From Nitrospirota bacterium (GTDB lineage Bacteria > Nitrospirota > Nitrospiria > SBBL01 > JAADHI01): 64,000 nucleotides of DNA. The notes under the pieces are model-generated. The model did not search any database, was not told the origin of the DNA, and was given only the letters and a program-made list of their open reading frames with translations. Location: assembly GCA_029261135.1 (NCBI GenBank), contig JAJDBX010000020.1, positions 20,781 through 84,780 on the forward strand, written 5' to 3'. The number at the start of each line of letters is the position of its first letter. Position 1 is the stretch's first letter. This document shows positions 1 to 8,285 of this stretch, piece after piece. A program made the position numbers and the translations under genes.

Positions 1-1
1 A

Positions 2-1162
2 ACAGAATTTTTATCAAGACTGAAACTATTTTCACTGTCTTTGGCGCTGTCTGTTTCAATGGTTCTCATTTTCGGAAGTTTTTATGCCTCTTTTTTTAGA
101 GAACATAAGACATTAAGATATTATGCAAATCCCTCGTCTTACATTTACGCGACTGTGAAGTATATTAATCGGTCAATTCAAAGAGAAACAATTCCCTTTT
201 TACCCATTGGACTCGATGCTAAAATTCCCGCGACAGACAGTGATCGCGAATTGATTATATTTGTCGTTGGAGAAACAGCGAGAGCCGATCGGTTTTCCCT
301 GAATGGATATGAAAGAGAGACGAATCCCTTATTAAAAAAAGAAACGTTGACGAGCTTCTCCAATTTTTGGGCTTGTGGGACCTCGACGGCGATTTCCGTC
401 CCTTGTATGTTCTCTATCTATAAACAAACAGAATACAGTGAGACAAAAGCACGAACAACCGATAATATACTCGATATTTTAAAACGTGCTGGCGTCAATG
501 TAAGTTGGTTAGATAACAATTCGGATTCAAAAGGCGTAGCCTTAAGAGTTAACTTCGACGATTATAAAACACCTACAAAGAACCCAGTCTGTGATTTAGA
601 ATGCCGGGATATCGGAATGTTGTTTAATCTTCAGAAGTACATTAATGAGCATCGAGAAGGCGATCTTTTCATCGTGTTGCATCAAATGGGTAATCACGGT
701 CCAGCCTACTATAAGAGATACCCACCCTCTTTTGAAAAATTTAAGCCTGCATGTCTAACTAACCAATTGGAAAATTGCAGTAAAGAAGAGATCAATAATG
801 CCTACGACAATGCAATTTTGTATACAGATTATTTTTTATCCAAAGTAATTCAAGTGTTAAAAGCCAACAATCCTCAATTTGAGACCGCTCTGTTTTATGT
901 AAGTGACCACGGAGAATCGTTAGGCGAACATGGGGTCTATCTTCACGGTTTGCCTCACTTTATCGCCCCGGACGAGCAGTTGTGGGTACCCGCAATTATG
1001 TGGTTTGGAAAAAATTTCAATGAACCCAATATAAAATCACTGTCCGGCAAACGAGACAAACAATATTCCCACGACCATATTTTTCATACGATACTCGGTT
1101 TTATGGAAATAGAAACGGCTCTCTACGACAAGGAAATGGATATTATTCAGGCGGCGCATTGA
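2..1162 (+). CDS. eptA: Phosphoethanolamine-lipid A transferase, EptA-like (5'-truncated by window edge)
   Basis: Sulfatase-fold enzyme that transfers phosphoethanolamine from phosphatidylethanolamine to lipid A on the periplasmic face of the inner membrane. The frame is open back to base 2 with no convincing start, so the N-terminal membrane segments lie outside the window; only the end of the last one (around LSVSMVLIFGSFY) is seen. Family motifs are intact: VGETARAD with its metal-binding Glu, CGTSTAISVPCMFS with the acceptor Thr, HQMGNHGPAYY, and SDHGESLGEHG with the metal-binding Asp-His. The gene ends about 20 bases before the IS6-family remnant. The family call is firm. EptA rather than another phosphoethanolamine transferase rests on the Thr-motif wording. 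Family knowledge links such enzymes to cationic-peptide (polymyxin) tolerance, but nothing here shows the acceptor used. Confidence 0.85.
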   Translation, partial: TEFLSRLKLFSLSLALSVSMVLIFGSFYASFFREHKTLRYYANPSSYIYATVKYINRSIQRETIPFLPIGLDAKIPATDSDRELIIFVVGETARADRFSLNGYERETNPLLKKETLTSFSNFWACGTSTAISVPCMFSIYKQTEYSETKARTTDNILDILKRAGVNVSWLDNNSDSKGVALRVNFDDYKTPTKNPVCDLECRDIGMLFNLQKYINEHREGDLFIVLHQMGNHGPAYYKRYPPSFEKFKPACLTNQLENCSKEEINNAYDNAILYTDYFLSKVIQVLKANNPQFETALFYVSDHGESLGEHGVYLHGLPHFIAPDEQLWVPAIMWFGKNFNEPNIKSLSGKRDKQYSHDHIFHTILGFMEIETALYDKEMDIIQAAH

Positions 1163-1181
1163 AGGGCTAGGCACAAAAATA

Positions 1182-1497
1182 GGTTCTGTCCCAAATTTGC
1201 GTGTGATGGGAATTGAGGGATAGATTGCTCTCTCTGAGCAAAGTCATTCATGAGGGAGCGAAAAAATGGCGATGAGTCGCCACGGCGTCCCCGAAAGGAT
1301 CACGATCGATGGCAGCGACGCCAATGCCTCAGCCATCAAGAGCTATAACGAAGATTACAGCACCTCAATTGAAATCCGTCAGATTAAATATCTCAATAAC
1401 ATTGCCGAACAGTTCTACGCCTTAGCCTCCTAATCACCTTCACAATGGGGCATAACTCGCCATAAAATCCCCTCTGAACAATATTTGCGACAGAACC
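1182..1497 (+). mobile_element. Internally deleted IS6-family insertion sequence (about 316 bp)
   Basis: The stretch is bounded by imperfect inverted repeats. The left end at 1182 reads GGTTCTGTCCCAAATT, and the right end, read inward from 1497, is GGTTCTGTCGCAAATA. Such ends are typical of IS6-family elements, whose full length is about 800 bp. Inside is only a 55-codon piece of the transposase, so most of the element has been lost. The 8 bases flanking the left end (caaaaata) and the right end (ttttgatg) differ, so there is no target duplication, which suggests a deletion next to the element after insertion. The right end abuts the Old Yellow Enzyme remnant directly. Confidence 0.72.
1266..1433 (+). 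pseudogene. IS6-family transposase remnant with internal in-frame deletion
   Basis: The 55-codon reading frame contains the central DDE-region signature of IS6 transposases (PERITIDGSDANASAI, then IEIRQIKYLNNI). It then jumps directly to what looks like the extreme C-terminus, AEQFYALAS and stop. Family members normally have a Glu-containing stretch (VEQDHR and onward) and about 60 more residues between these two parts, so an in-frame deletion removed the third catalytic residue. The N-terminal HTH region is also missing. It cannot encode an active transposase. The identification comes from recognising the motifs, not from a search. Confidence 0.7.
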
Positions 1498-1498
1498 T

Positions 1499-1648
1499 TT
1501 TGATGGCCTTTATATCGCCAATGCGGCTTACGATTTCAAACGAGGGACAGATGCGGTCACATCCGGGGCCGCTGACCTTGTTTCATTCGCACAACCTTTT
1601 CTTGCGAACCCGGATTACCGGAACCCTTCGCAAGCGGCGCACCATTAA
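1499..1648 (+). pseudogene. C-terminal remnant of an Old Yellow Enzyme (NADH:flavin oxidoreductase)
   Basis: Read in the frame that ends with the stop at 1646-1648, the sequence gives FDGLYIANAAYDFKRG, then ADLVSFAQPFLANPDYRNP. This is the C-terminal FMN-phosphate-binding part of Old Yellow Enzyme/NemA proteins, which typically read IANGGYD...GDADLVAFGRPFIANPDL. There is no start, and the rest of the barrel is absent: immediately upstream lies the IS6-family right end, and beyond that the eptA-like gene. The insertion plus an adjacent deletion probably removed the 5' part. The piece is not functional. Confidence 0.65.
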
Positions 1649-1711
1649 ATACACCCGACCCCAATACATCCTAGAATCAGATGCATTGGAAGTATCTACT
1701 TGCCTTCAGAC

Positions 1712-1740
1712 TTGACAAGCGCACTAAAATTTAAGATTAT
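1712..1740 (+). promoter_or_regulatory. Sigma-70-type promoter of the rpmH operon
   Basis: A perfect -35 hexamer TTGACA (1712-1717) is followed after 17 bases by GATTAT (1735-1740, 4 of 6 matches to TATAAT), 29 bases before the rpmH start. It sits between the OYE remnant and rpmH, where a promoter for the ribosomal protein/RNase P operon is expected. Confidence 0.55.
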
Positions 1741-1769
1741 GTAGGGTCTATTTTAACGAAGGAGTTCTT

Positions 1770-1907
1770 ATGTCATTTACATTTCGTCAGCCAAGCAATT
1801 TAAAAAGAAAACGCACACACGGGTTTAGAAAAAGAATGAGTAGCGCCAATGGCCGTAGAGTGCTTAACAGAAGAAGAGCCAAGGGCCGTAAACGTCTTAG
1901 CGTCTAA
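1770..1907 (+). CDS. rpmH: 50S ribosomal protein L34
   Basis: Encodes the 45-residue L34 protein of the large ribosomal subunit. The product begins [19 protein letters not shown] and ends [12 protein letters not shown], the classic basic, Arg/Lys-rich L34 sequence at the usual length of 44-46. The start ATG at 1770 has a good ribosome binding site (AAGGAG, 1759-1764). The gene is first in the rpmH-rnpA-yidD-yidC-mnmE-mnmG-rsmG string conserved near origins in many bacteria. Its last 59 bases are also the beginning of rnpA in another frame. Confidence 0.96.
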   Translation: MSFTFRQPSNLKRKRTHGFRKRMSSANGRRVLNRRRAKGRKRLSV

Positions 1908-2244
1908 GACACGACTCCACCGCCTTGTTCAAAGAGCAGAAGTTTCTGAAGTAAAACGACATGGCAAGCGGATTGTTACCGATGCCTTTGTTTTACTTTA
2001 CTTATACAATGATTCTGACGATCCTTATTATGCCATTCATATTCGGAAGAAGTTTGGTTCTTCGGTAGAGCGAAACCGCGCGAAACGTGTTTTTCGTGCG
2101 TCGCTTCAACAACTTAAAGAAAAAATTCAGGGAGTCAATCTAATTATTATTCCCAGAAGAGGGGGGAAAGGACTCAGGACGCCTCAAATGTTGAGACATC
2201 TCGAAAAAGTCCTTACTGAGGTATCTATCCCCAAAAAAAAATGA
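1849..2244 (+). CDS. rnpA: Ribonuclease P protein component
   Basis: Protein subunit of RNase P, which with the RnpB RNA trims the 5' leader of pre-tRNAs. The 131-residue product carries the RNR signature as [17 protein letters not shown], residues typical of the RNA-binding cleft. The only start available is ATG 1849: an in-frame stop lies at 1837-1839, and no ATG, GTG or TTG follows before the conserved core. The gene therefore overlaps rpmH by 59 bases and has an N-terminal extension of about 15 residues before the usual TRLHR start. Thermus is known for an even longer rpmH/rnpA overlap. It overlaps yidD by 4 bases (ATGA). Confidence 0.93.
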   Translation: MAVECLTEEEPRAVNVLASKTRLHRLVQRAEVSEVKRHGKRIVTDAFVLLYLYNDSDDPYYAIHIRKKFGSSVERNRAKRVFRASLQQLKEKIQGVNLIIIPRRGGKGLRTPQMLRHLEKVLTEVSIPKKK

Positions 2245-2456
2245 TGACTTTTATTTTCATAGGTTTTGTTCGACTTTATCAACGATGCGTCTCTCCCTTT
2301 CTTCCTCCGATGTGTCGTTTTTATCCAAGCTGTTCATCCTATGCGATTCAGGCGGTTCATCGTCATGGTTTGATCACGGGCATCTTTGCGACATTTAAAC
2401 GCCTGATGCGCTGTCACCCTTTCTGTACGGGTGGATACGATCCTGTCAAACAATAA
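2241..2456 (+). CDS. yidD: Membrane protein insertion efficiency factor YidD
   Basis: Small membrane-associated protein that helps YidC-dependent insertion of inner-membrane proteins. The 71 residues show the family pattern: an amphipathic N-terminus (FVRLYQRCVSPFL), then CRFYPSCSSYAIQAV, then KRLMRCHPFCTGGYDPV, with all the conserved cysteines. It is translationally coupled to rnpA through an ATGA overlap and followed 31 bases later by yidC. The order rnpA-yidD-yidC is conserved across bacteria. A second ATG at 2244 could equally be the start. Confidence 0.95.
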   Translation: MMTFIFIGFVRLYQRCVSPFLPPMCRFYPSCSSYAIQAVHRHGLITGIFATFKRLMRCHPFCTGGYDPVKQ

Positions 2457-2487
2457 CCTTATCCCTCACTAAGGAACACCGTTTTTT

Positions 2488-4146
2488 ATGGAAAAACGAC
2501 TTGCGATTTTTATTGTCTTCTCCCTGATCATCATTTTTTTGTATCCCTTTTTTATTAGTTGGATGTCAGGAACACCGGTAAATGCCCCTCTTACGCCACA
2601 ACAAAACATGGCTCAAAAAGGACCTGAACCTCAGCATGAGAGTATTCACGATCAAAAAACAGCGGCTTCTCTAGAAAACCAAGTAGAGACGGAAACCACT
2701 TTGGATACGCCCATCTCACCGGCACAGACAGATGCCCCTGAAGTGCTCAAGGTTATCGAAAGTGATTTATACCGAATAACAATTTCAAATATCGGTGGGA
2801 CCATTAGAAAATGGGAGCTCAAAAAATATATAGAAACAAACGAAGAAAATGGTCTAGAAGAAGCGATACAGCTCGTCCCTCCAGACACCAAGAGCTTTCC
2901 CTTGGCACTCTCACTTCCCGGTGAAACCATCGGGAGTTATCAATTTGACGAATCACCGCTTCAATTAAGCAGCGCTTCCCCTAAGGGAGTCGTTAAAATG
3001 CGTTACACCAATGCCAATGGGCAAACAATCACCAAAGAACTTCGTTTTTCAAATGAAACCTACTTGGTAGACCTTGAAATCGCAACCGAGGGATATAATC
3101 AACCCTACGATCTTTCCCTGGGAACCAACTTTGGTATTTTTGATTGGGGCGTGGAAACAGGACGAAATGCGGGAGGCGTGAGCTTAACGGACAATGAGGT
3201 GATCAAGAATATTCCGAAAAAAATGGAACAAAACATTGTGACCTATTCTGGCACAACAAGGTGGTTTGGCTTAGAGGATAAATATTATCTCGCTACCCTG
3301 ATTCCAAGAGACGAAACTCTTCTTGGGCCCGTTGTTTTTCAAAAAGCCGGAGATCTTGAAATATCATCTAAAATTCGACTGGAACCGGGCAATGGGATCG
3401 ATGTCCACAACTTCTCACTCTACGTCGGGCCCAAAGAGTACGACCGCTTAAACGCACTCAACGTTAACTTAGATGAAAGCATTGATTTTGGTTGGTTTAT
3501 TTTTGGGAGCTTACTCCCCGTGCGCATGATTGCAAAACCGATTTTTTATCTGCTGCGCTTCTTTTATCAATTTACAAACAATTATGGGATTTCCATAATC
3601 ATGATTACAGTTTTGATAAAAGTGCTCTTTTTTCCCATTACCCAGAAGAGTATGAAGTCAATGAAATCAATGGGTTCGATCCAACCCAAGATTACGGCAC
3701 TACGAAAACAATATTCAAAAGACAAAGAAAAAATGAATGCGGAATTGATCAAACTTTACAAAACAGAAAAGGTTAACCCCCTTGGAGGCTGCCTCCCGAT
3801 GTTACTACAAATTCCTGTTTTTATTTCGCTTTATAATATTCTGTACACAACGATCGAATTAAGACATGCCCCTTTTTTCCTATGGGTTACAGACCTTTCT
3901 GCAAAAGATCCCTACTATGTCCTGCCCATTATTATGGGAGGTACCATGTTTTTGCAACAATACACGGCACCGAAAACAATGGATCCAACGCAAACAAAAA
4001 TAATGATGTATCTCCCCTTTGTTTACACCTTTTTCTTCCTCAACTTTCCTTCCGGACTCGTCCTCTACTGGCTTGTGAATAATTCATTGACCATCATCCA
4101 GCAACAGGTGATCAAGAAGGATGACAAACAGACGAACCCCGCTTAA
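2488..4146 (+). CDS. yidC: Membrane protein insertase YidC
   Basis: Inserts and folds inner-membrane proteins, alone or with SecYEG. At 552 residues it has the Gram-negative layout: an N-terminal membrane anchor (residues about 5-25), a large periplasmic beta-sandwich domain (about 85-330), then the conserved insertase core with five membrane segments. The core begins near FFYQFTNNYGISI and includes the cytoplasmic hairpin (SMKSMGSIQPKITALRKQY) and LGGCLPMLLQIPVF. The low-complexity stretch after the anchor (residues about 30-80) is a flexible linker, normal in this family. The ATG at 2488 has AAGGA upstream. The tail is short and basic (VIKKDDKQ). Confidence 0.97.
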   Translation: MEKRLAIFIVFSLIIIFLYPFFISWMSGTPVNAPLTPQQNMAQKGPEPQHESIHDQKTAASLENQVETETTLDTPISPAQTDAPEVLKVIESDLYRITISNIGGTIRKWELKKYIETNEENGLEEAIQLVPPDTKSFPLALSLPGETIGSYQFDESPLQLSSASPKGVVKMRYTNANGQTITKELRFSNETYLVDLEIATEGYNQPYDLSLGTNFGIFDWGVETGRNAGGVSLTDNEVIKNIPKKMEQNIVTYSGTTRWFGLEDKYYLATLIPRDETLLGPVVFQKAGDLEISSKIRLEPGNGIDVHNFSLYVGPKEYDRLNALNVNLDESIDFGWFIFGSLLPVRMIAKPIFYLLRFFYQFTNNYGISIIMITVLIKVLFFPITQKSMKSMKSMGSIQPKITALRKQYSKDKEKMNAELIKLYKTEKVNPLGGCLPMLLQIPVFISLYNILYTTIELRHAPFFLWVTDLSAKDPYYVLPIIMGGTMFLQQYTAPKTMDPTQTKIMMYLPFVYTFFFLNFPSGLVLYWLVNNSLTIIQQQVIKKDDKQTNPA

Positions 4147-4173
4147 ACTCAGTTAGGTTGGGAAAAAGATCCA

Positions 4174-5559
4174 ATGAAACAATCACTTGGAGAAAACGAT
4201 ACCATCTGCGCCATTGCAACCGCTCAGGGTGAAGCCGGGATTGGTATTGTCCGCGTTAGCGGAAAAAATGCACGGGCCCTTGTTGCCCCTCTGTATCGGG
4301 GGAACACCCCTTGGGCCAGCCATAAAAGTCACTCCGCCTATTTTGGAGAAATTATTGATCCTGTTGATGACCTCATTATAGATGAAGCCCTCTTTTTGCC
4401 CATGCTTGCCCCAAAATCATACACGGGCGAAGATGTCATTGAGATTCAGGCTCATGGCAATCCGCTTCTACTCGAAAAGATTATCTCAAGCCTTTTGGCC
4501 CAAGGCACACGTCTCGCTACCCCGGGGGAGTTTACACGCCGGGCTTTTCTAAATGGGCGAATCGATTTGGCCCAAGCCGAGGCCATCATGGAGATCATCT
4601 CGGCAAAAAGCGCGATACATCACCAATGGGCCTTAAATCAACTAAAAGGCCTACTTTCTCAAAAAATCAGCTCTTTAAAAGAACGTCTGATCTCTATTAT
4701 CGCCCAAATTGAAGCTTCAATTGATTTTTCAGAAGAAGAGCTCCCACTCAGTTCAAATCAAGAAATCCTTGAACAACTCAATGCTGTATTGCAATCCGTT
4801 CAAACGATGCTGACAGACTACAGCAGGGGAAGACAAATCAGAGAAGGCTTTACAGTTGTCATTGCCGGACGACCCAATGTGGGTAAATCGAGCTTAATGA
4901 ACTACTTTCTTCAAGAAGATCGCGCCATTGTCACATCTGTCGCCGGAACAACGCGGGATCTCTTACAGGAGCCCATCAATTTAGAGGGCATCTCCATTAA
5001 ACTCGTTGATACAGCGGGCTATCGCCATGTCGATCATCCCATTGAAAAAGAGGGGATACTTCGTGCGGAAGCGGCGCGGGAAAAAGCAGACTTAATCCTT
5101 TTTATGATAGACACAAGCCAAGCCCTGACTGAAGAAGACATCCGTTTGGCAAAAGAACTGAGTGCTTCTCCAACCATCGTAGTTTTAAACAAAATTGATC
5201 TTCCTGCGCGAACCGGGAAAGAAGCCATACTAAAAATCCATACATTCGAACAGCTTCTTCCTATTTCGATTAAAAACGAAGTAGGATTGGCCCCACTCCA
5301 AGTAGGAATTAAAAAGGCTCTATTAAGAGGCCCCGAGAGGGAACAGCCGCTCATTGCATTGCTTCGACATAGAAATGCATTAATTGATACTAAAAATGCA
5401 CTGAACTCGGCGGTCGACTCCATTAAAAAAAATCTTTCCTGGGAATTTCCAGCCATTGATTTGAGGGACGCAATTGATGCACTTGGGAAAATCACAGGCG
5501 AAACAACATTGGATCATATACTCGATGAAATATTCGACCAATTTTGTATTGGAAAATAA
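4174..5559 (+). CDS. mnmE: tRNA uridine-5-carboxymethylaminomethyl(34) synthesis GTPase MnmE
   Basis: Potassium-dependent GTPase that works with MnmG to build the cmnm5 modification on wobble uridine 34 of several tRNAs, using a methylene- or formyl-tetrahydrofolate group. The 461 residues contain the N-terminal folate-binding domain (about 1-120), the helical domain, and an inserted G domain with GRPNVGKSSLMN, the switch TTRD, DTAGYR and NKID. The essential C-terminal FCIGK is present, with Cys458. Length and motifs match the family. It lies directly upstream of mnmG, its partner; only a 63-base gap holding a parS site separates them. Confidence 0.97.
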   Translation: MKQSLGENDTICAIATAQGEAGIGIVRVSGKNARALVAPLYRGNTPWASHKSHSAYFGEIIDPVDDLIIDEALFLPMLAPKSYTGEDVIEIQAHGNPLLLEKIISSLLAQGTRLATPGEFTRRAFLNGRIDLAQAEAIMEIISAKSAIHHQWALNQLKGLLSQKISSLKERLISIIAQIEASIDFSEEELPLSSNQEILEQLNAVLQSVQTMLTDYSRGRQIREGFTVVIAGRPNVGKSSLMNYFLQEDRAIVTSVAGTTRDLLQEPINLEGISIKLVDTAGYRHVDHPIEKEGILRAEAAREKADLILFMIDTSQALTEEDIRLAKELSASPTIVVLNKIDLPARTGKEAILKIHTFEQLLPISIKNEVGLAPLQVGIKKALLRGPEREQPLIALLRHRNALIDTKNALNSAVDSIKKNLSWEFPAIDLRDAIDALGKITGETTLDHILDEIFDQFCIGK

Positions 5560-5570
5560 CACCGACAGAC

Positions 5571-5594
5571 TACATGTTCCACGTGGAACATGTA
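5571..5594. promoter_or_regulatory. parS centromere-like site (ParB binding)
   Basis: The 16-base core TGTTCCACGTGGAACA (5575-5590) is a known variant of the parS consensus TGTTTCACGTGAAACA. It is the centre of a 24-base perfect palindrome in the mnmE-mnmG gap. ParB (Spo0J) binds such sites close to the origin to load SMC and segregate chromosomes. This one is about 25 kb from the predicted oriC. I found no second copy by eye. No parA or parB follows rsmG, where they usually sit. Confidence 0.85.
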
Positions 5595-5622
5595 AGGTCT
5601 CCATTCAAGGACTAAGGAGTTT

Positions 5623-7500
5623 ATGAGAACACCTGAGTACAAGGTCATCGTCGTTGGGGCAGGTCATGCGGGCTGCGAAGCTGCTCTTGCCGCCGCTCGA
5701 ATGGGAGCAAGAACCCTTCTTTTGACTTTAAGTAAAGAAAATATCGGTCAACTGTCTTGCAACCCTGCCATTGGAGGCATCGCAAAAGGGCACCTCGTTC
5801 GAGAAATTGATGCACTTGGCGGAGAGATGGCCCATGTGATTGATCGGGCAGGCATTCAATTTAGAATGCTCAACAAAAGAAAAGGGCCTGCTGTTCGCGC
5901 GCTTCGTGCCCAAGCCGACCGGGAGATTTATAAAAAGGTCATGACGGAAACGCTCCTCTCAACAGACAATCTGACCGTTAAAGAAGGCATGGTCGATGGA
6001 TTTATCGTCGAAAACACTCAAGCCAAAGGGGTCATCCTTTCAGACAAAACCAAGATAACTTCCTCTGCAGTGGTCTTAACCACGGGAACTTTTCTGCAAG
6101 GACTTATTCATATCGGTCTCGAACAATTCCCTGCAGGCAGAATGGGGGAAGCCCGAGCGGAAGAAGCCTCAAACGCCTTATTAAGTCACGGATTTAAGCT
6201 CGGACGGCTCAAAACAGGGACGCCACCGAGAATTGACGGAAACAGCATTAACTATAAGCATCTCGAAATACAAGAAGGGGATAGGCCGCCTATCCCCTTC
6301 TCGTATGCGACAGAGAAACTGCAGATCAATCAGATCCCTTGTTATCTCACCTATACGAATGAGAAGACCCACGAAGTGATCAAGGCCCATCTCAATGAAT
6401 CTCCCCTTTATTCTGGCGTGATCAAAGGGACAGGCCCACGTTACTGCCCTTCCATTGAAGACAAAGTGGTCAAGTTTTCATCCCACCCTCGCCATCAAGT
6501 TTTTTTAGAGCCGGAAGGACGTAACACGACAGTGGTCTATCCTAATGGGATTTCGACCTCTATGCCCGAAAAAATACAGCTTGAGTTTATCCAAACCATT
6601 CCGGGTCTTGAGCAGGTAAAAATTTTAAAACCCGGATATGCCATTGAGTATGACTACATCCCCCCGACACAACTCCACGCCACCCTCGAAACAAAACGGA
6701 TTTCGGGGCTTTATCATGCTGGACAGATCAACGGCACCTCGGGTTATGAAGAAGCCGCAGCTCAGGGTTTAATGGCAGGAATCAATGCCGTGTGCAAAAT
6801 TAGGGAGCAAGCCCCTTTTATTTTAGGGCGATCAGAAGCTTATATCGGCGTTTTGATTGATGACCTCATTACCCTTGGCACTGAAGAACCCTACCGGATG
6901 TTTACCTCACGAGCAGAATATCGCCTTCTCCTGCGTCACGGCAGCGCAGATTTACGTCTCATGGAAAAAGGTCATCAACTTGGGCTCTTGCCAGAGCCGC
7001 TTTATTCAAAGCTCATGAAAAAGAAAGCGGTCATACAAGATGGACAGCAATGGTTTGAAAAGACACGCTTAGGGAAATTACCAAAGGCCGAAGATCAATT
7101 TAAAAATAAAGGGATTGTAGGCAATTTAGCGGGAACAACCCTTAAACAATTAATGAAACGTCCCGAAATCAACTTCACCTGGTTTCAACCCTGGTTTCCA
7201 CATCATATCGAGAACGATATGTCTATCGTTGAGGAAATCGAATTCCAGATCAAATATGAAGGCTATATCCAACGTGAGCACGCGCATGTCACGCGCTTCA
7301 AAGAGATCGAATCGAAAAAAATCCCCGAACACTTTGAATACAACAAAATACCTGGCCTCTCAAAAGAAGTCCTCGAAAAACTCACAAACATACGCCCTCA
7401 TTCCTTAGGGCAGGCTGCCAGAATTTCTGGGATCACCCCCGCAGCTATTTCTATTTTAATGATTGCTCTTGAAAAAAACCGCCGCAAAAAAACCGCATAG
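5623..7500 (+). CDS. mnmG: tRNA uridine-5-carboxymethylaminomethyl(34) synthesis enzyme MnmG
   Basis: FAD-dependent partner of MnmE in wobble-uridine modification. The 625-residue protein opens with the dinucleotide-binding motif [21 protein letters not shown]. It carries the family signatures ([43 protein letters not shown]-region equivalent [21 protein letters not shown]) and the C-terminal helical domain that contacts MnmE ([17 protein letters not shown]). Its length matches the usual 620-630. The start ATG at 5623 has AAGGAG 7 bases upstream. It shares the operon with mnmE and rsmG (12-base gap). Confidence 0.97.
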   Translation: MRTPEYKVIVVGAGHAGCEAALAAARMGARTLLLTLSKENIGQLSCNPAIGGIAKGHLVREIDALGGEMAHVIDRAGIQFRMLNKRKGPAVRALRAQADREIYKKVMTETLLSTDNLTVKEGMVDGFIVENTQAKGVILSDKTKITSSAVVLTTGTFLQGLIHIGLEQFPAGRMGEARAEEASNALLSHGFKLGRLKTGTPPRIDGNSINYKHLEIQEGDRPPIPFSYATEKLQINQIPCYLTYTNEKTHEVIKAHLNESPLYSGVIKGTGPRYCPSIEDKVVKFSSHPRHQVFLEPEGRNTTVVYPNGISTSMPEKIQLEFIQTIPGLEQVKILKPGYAIEYDYIPPTQLHATLETKRISGLYHAGQINGTSGYEEAAAQGLMAGINAVCKIREQAPFILGRSEAYIGVLIDDLITLGTEEPYRMFTSRAEYRLLLRHGSADLRLMEKGHQLGLLPEPLYSKLMKKKAVIQDGQQWFEKTRLGKLPKAEDQFKNKGIVGNLAGTTLKQLMKRPEINFTWFQPWFPHHIENDMSIVEEIEFQIKYEGYIQREHAHVTRFKEIESKKIPEHFEYNKIPGLSKEVLEKLTNIRPHSLGQAARISGITPAAISILMIALEKNRRKKTA

Positions 7501-7512
7501 CGACTAGTCGTT

Positions 7513-8202
7513 ATGGATAAAAAGCAGATCGCAATCTATTTTACTTCTGGCGTAGAAAAGCTGGGCCTACATTTATCAACCCTTCAACTGAATCAACTGG
7601 AAATTTACCTTGCAGAGCTTATCCGATGGAATAATAAAATCAATCTGACCGGCTTGCGCGAACCACGTGACATCATCATCAAAAACTTTTTAGATTCTTT
7701 GACCCCCCTCTGCTTTCTAAGCCCTGATAAAAATTCAAATTGGATTGATATTGGCTCCGGTGCGGGCTTTCCTGGCCTTCCACTCAAAATTGCTGCTCCT
7801 GCCCTTAATATGACCTTGGTTGAACCAAACCAAAAAAAAGTCGCATTTCTGCATCATATGATCGGGGTCCTCAATCTAGATAATGTAAGCGTGAGGAATG
7901 AGAGAATCGGACAACTTGCCAAAAACAACAGAGAAAAATCTTACGAACTTCTGCTCACACGTGCACTGTCTCAAAAAGAAGTGATTGCAAAAGGAACATC
8001 CCTCGTTCGAGAAGGAGGACAGCTCCTTTTTTTTCAAGCCAAAACCACAAAGAAGGGATGGGAAGGTATTCTTAAACATTATCCCTTAATAGAGTTAAGC
8101 AGGATCGAGTCGCTTCTATTGCCCTTCAGCAAAGATCCGAGGACCCTTGTATTTCTCCGGGTTTTAAAAAAAGGAGACACTAAACATCCCGAAAAGGATT
8201 AG
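7513..8202 (+). CDS. rsmG: 16S rRNA (guanine(527)-N(7))-methyltransferase RsmG
   Basis: Methylates G527 of 16S rRNA with S-adenosylmethionine. The 229 residues show the N-terminal helix (LYLAELIRWNNKINLTG), the SAM-binding DIGSGAGFPGLPLKIA (about 79-94), the acidic end of the next strand (LVEPNQKKVAFL), and the late ELLLTRALSQKEVI region. Loss of RsmG is known in other bacteria to give low-level streptomycin resistance. It closes the rpmH-mnmG operon. In many genomes parA-parB follow at this point; here a new transcription unit for heme and cytochrome genes begins instead. Confidence 0.95.
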   Translation: MDKKQIAIYFTSGVEKLGLHLSTLQLNQLEIYLAELIRWNNKINLTGLREPRDIIIKNFLDSLTPLCFLSPDKNSNWIDIGSGAGFPGLPLKIAAPALNMTLVEPNQKKVAFLHHMIGVLNLDNVSVRNERIGQLAKNNREKSYELLLTRALSQKEVIAKGTSLVREGGQLLFFQAKTTKKGWEGILKHYPLIELSRIESLLLPFSKDPRTLVFLRVLKKGDTKHPEKD

Positions 8203-8222
8203 ACATCTCAGATCTTAGTTGC

Positions 8223-8251
8223 TTGACACCTATCTCACCGGACTCTATAAT
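8223..8251 (+). promoter_or_regulatory. Consensus sigma-70 promoter of the ccsA-hemA unit
   Basis: A perfect -35 TTGACA (8223-8228), a 17-base spacer and a perfect -10 TATAAT (8246-8251) lie in the 83-base gap between rsmG and the ccsA-like gene, 35 bases before its start. A full-consensus match at optimal spacing is rare and indicates strong, probably constitutive transcription of the heme block. Confidence 0.85.
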
Positions 8252-8285
8252 TTGAAGTTTCATAACTTTTATTTAAGAAAGTGAC

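Noticed and set aside
1485..1715. A 76-codon plus-strand open frame upstream of rpmH
   Set aside because: It runs in a different frame from the OYE remnant, has no family features and no ribosome binding site; it is a shadow of the decayed gene.
3492..3776. A 94-codon open frame inside yidC
   Set aside because: It is an alternative frame of a fully conserved part of yidC; the translation shows no family features.
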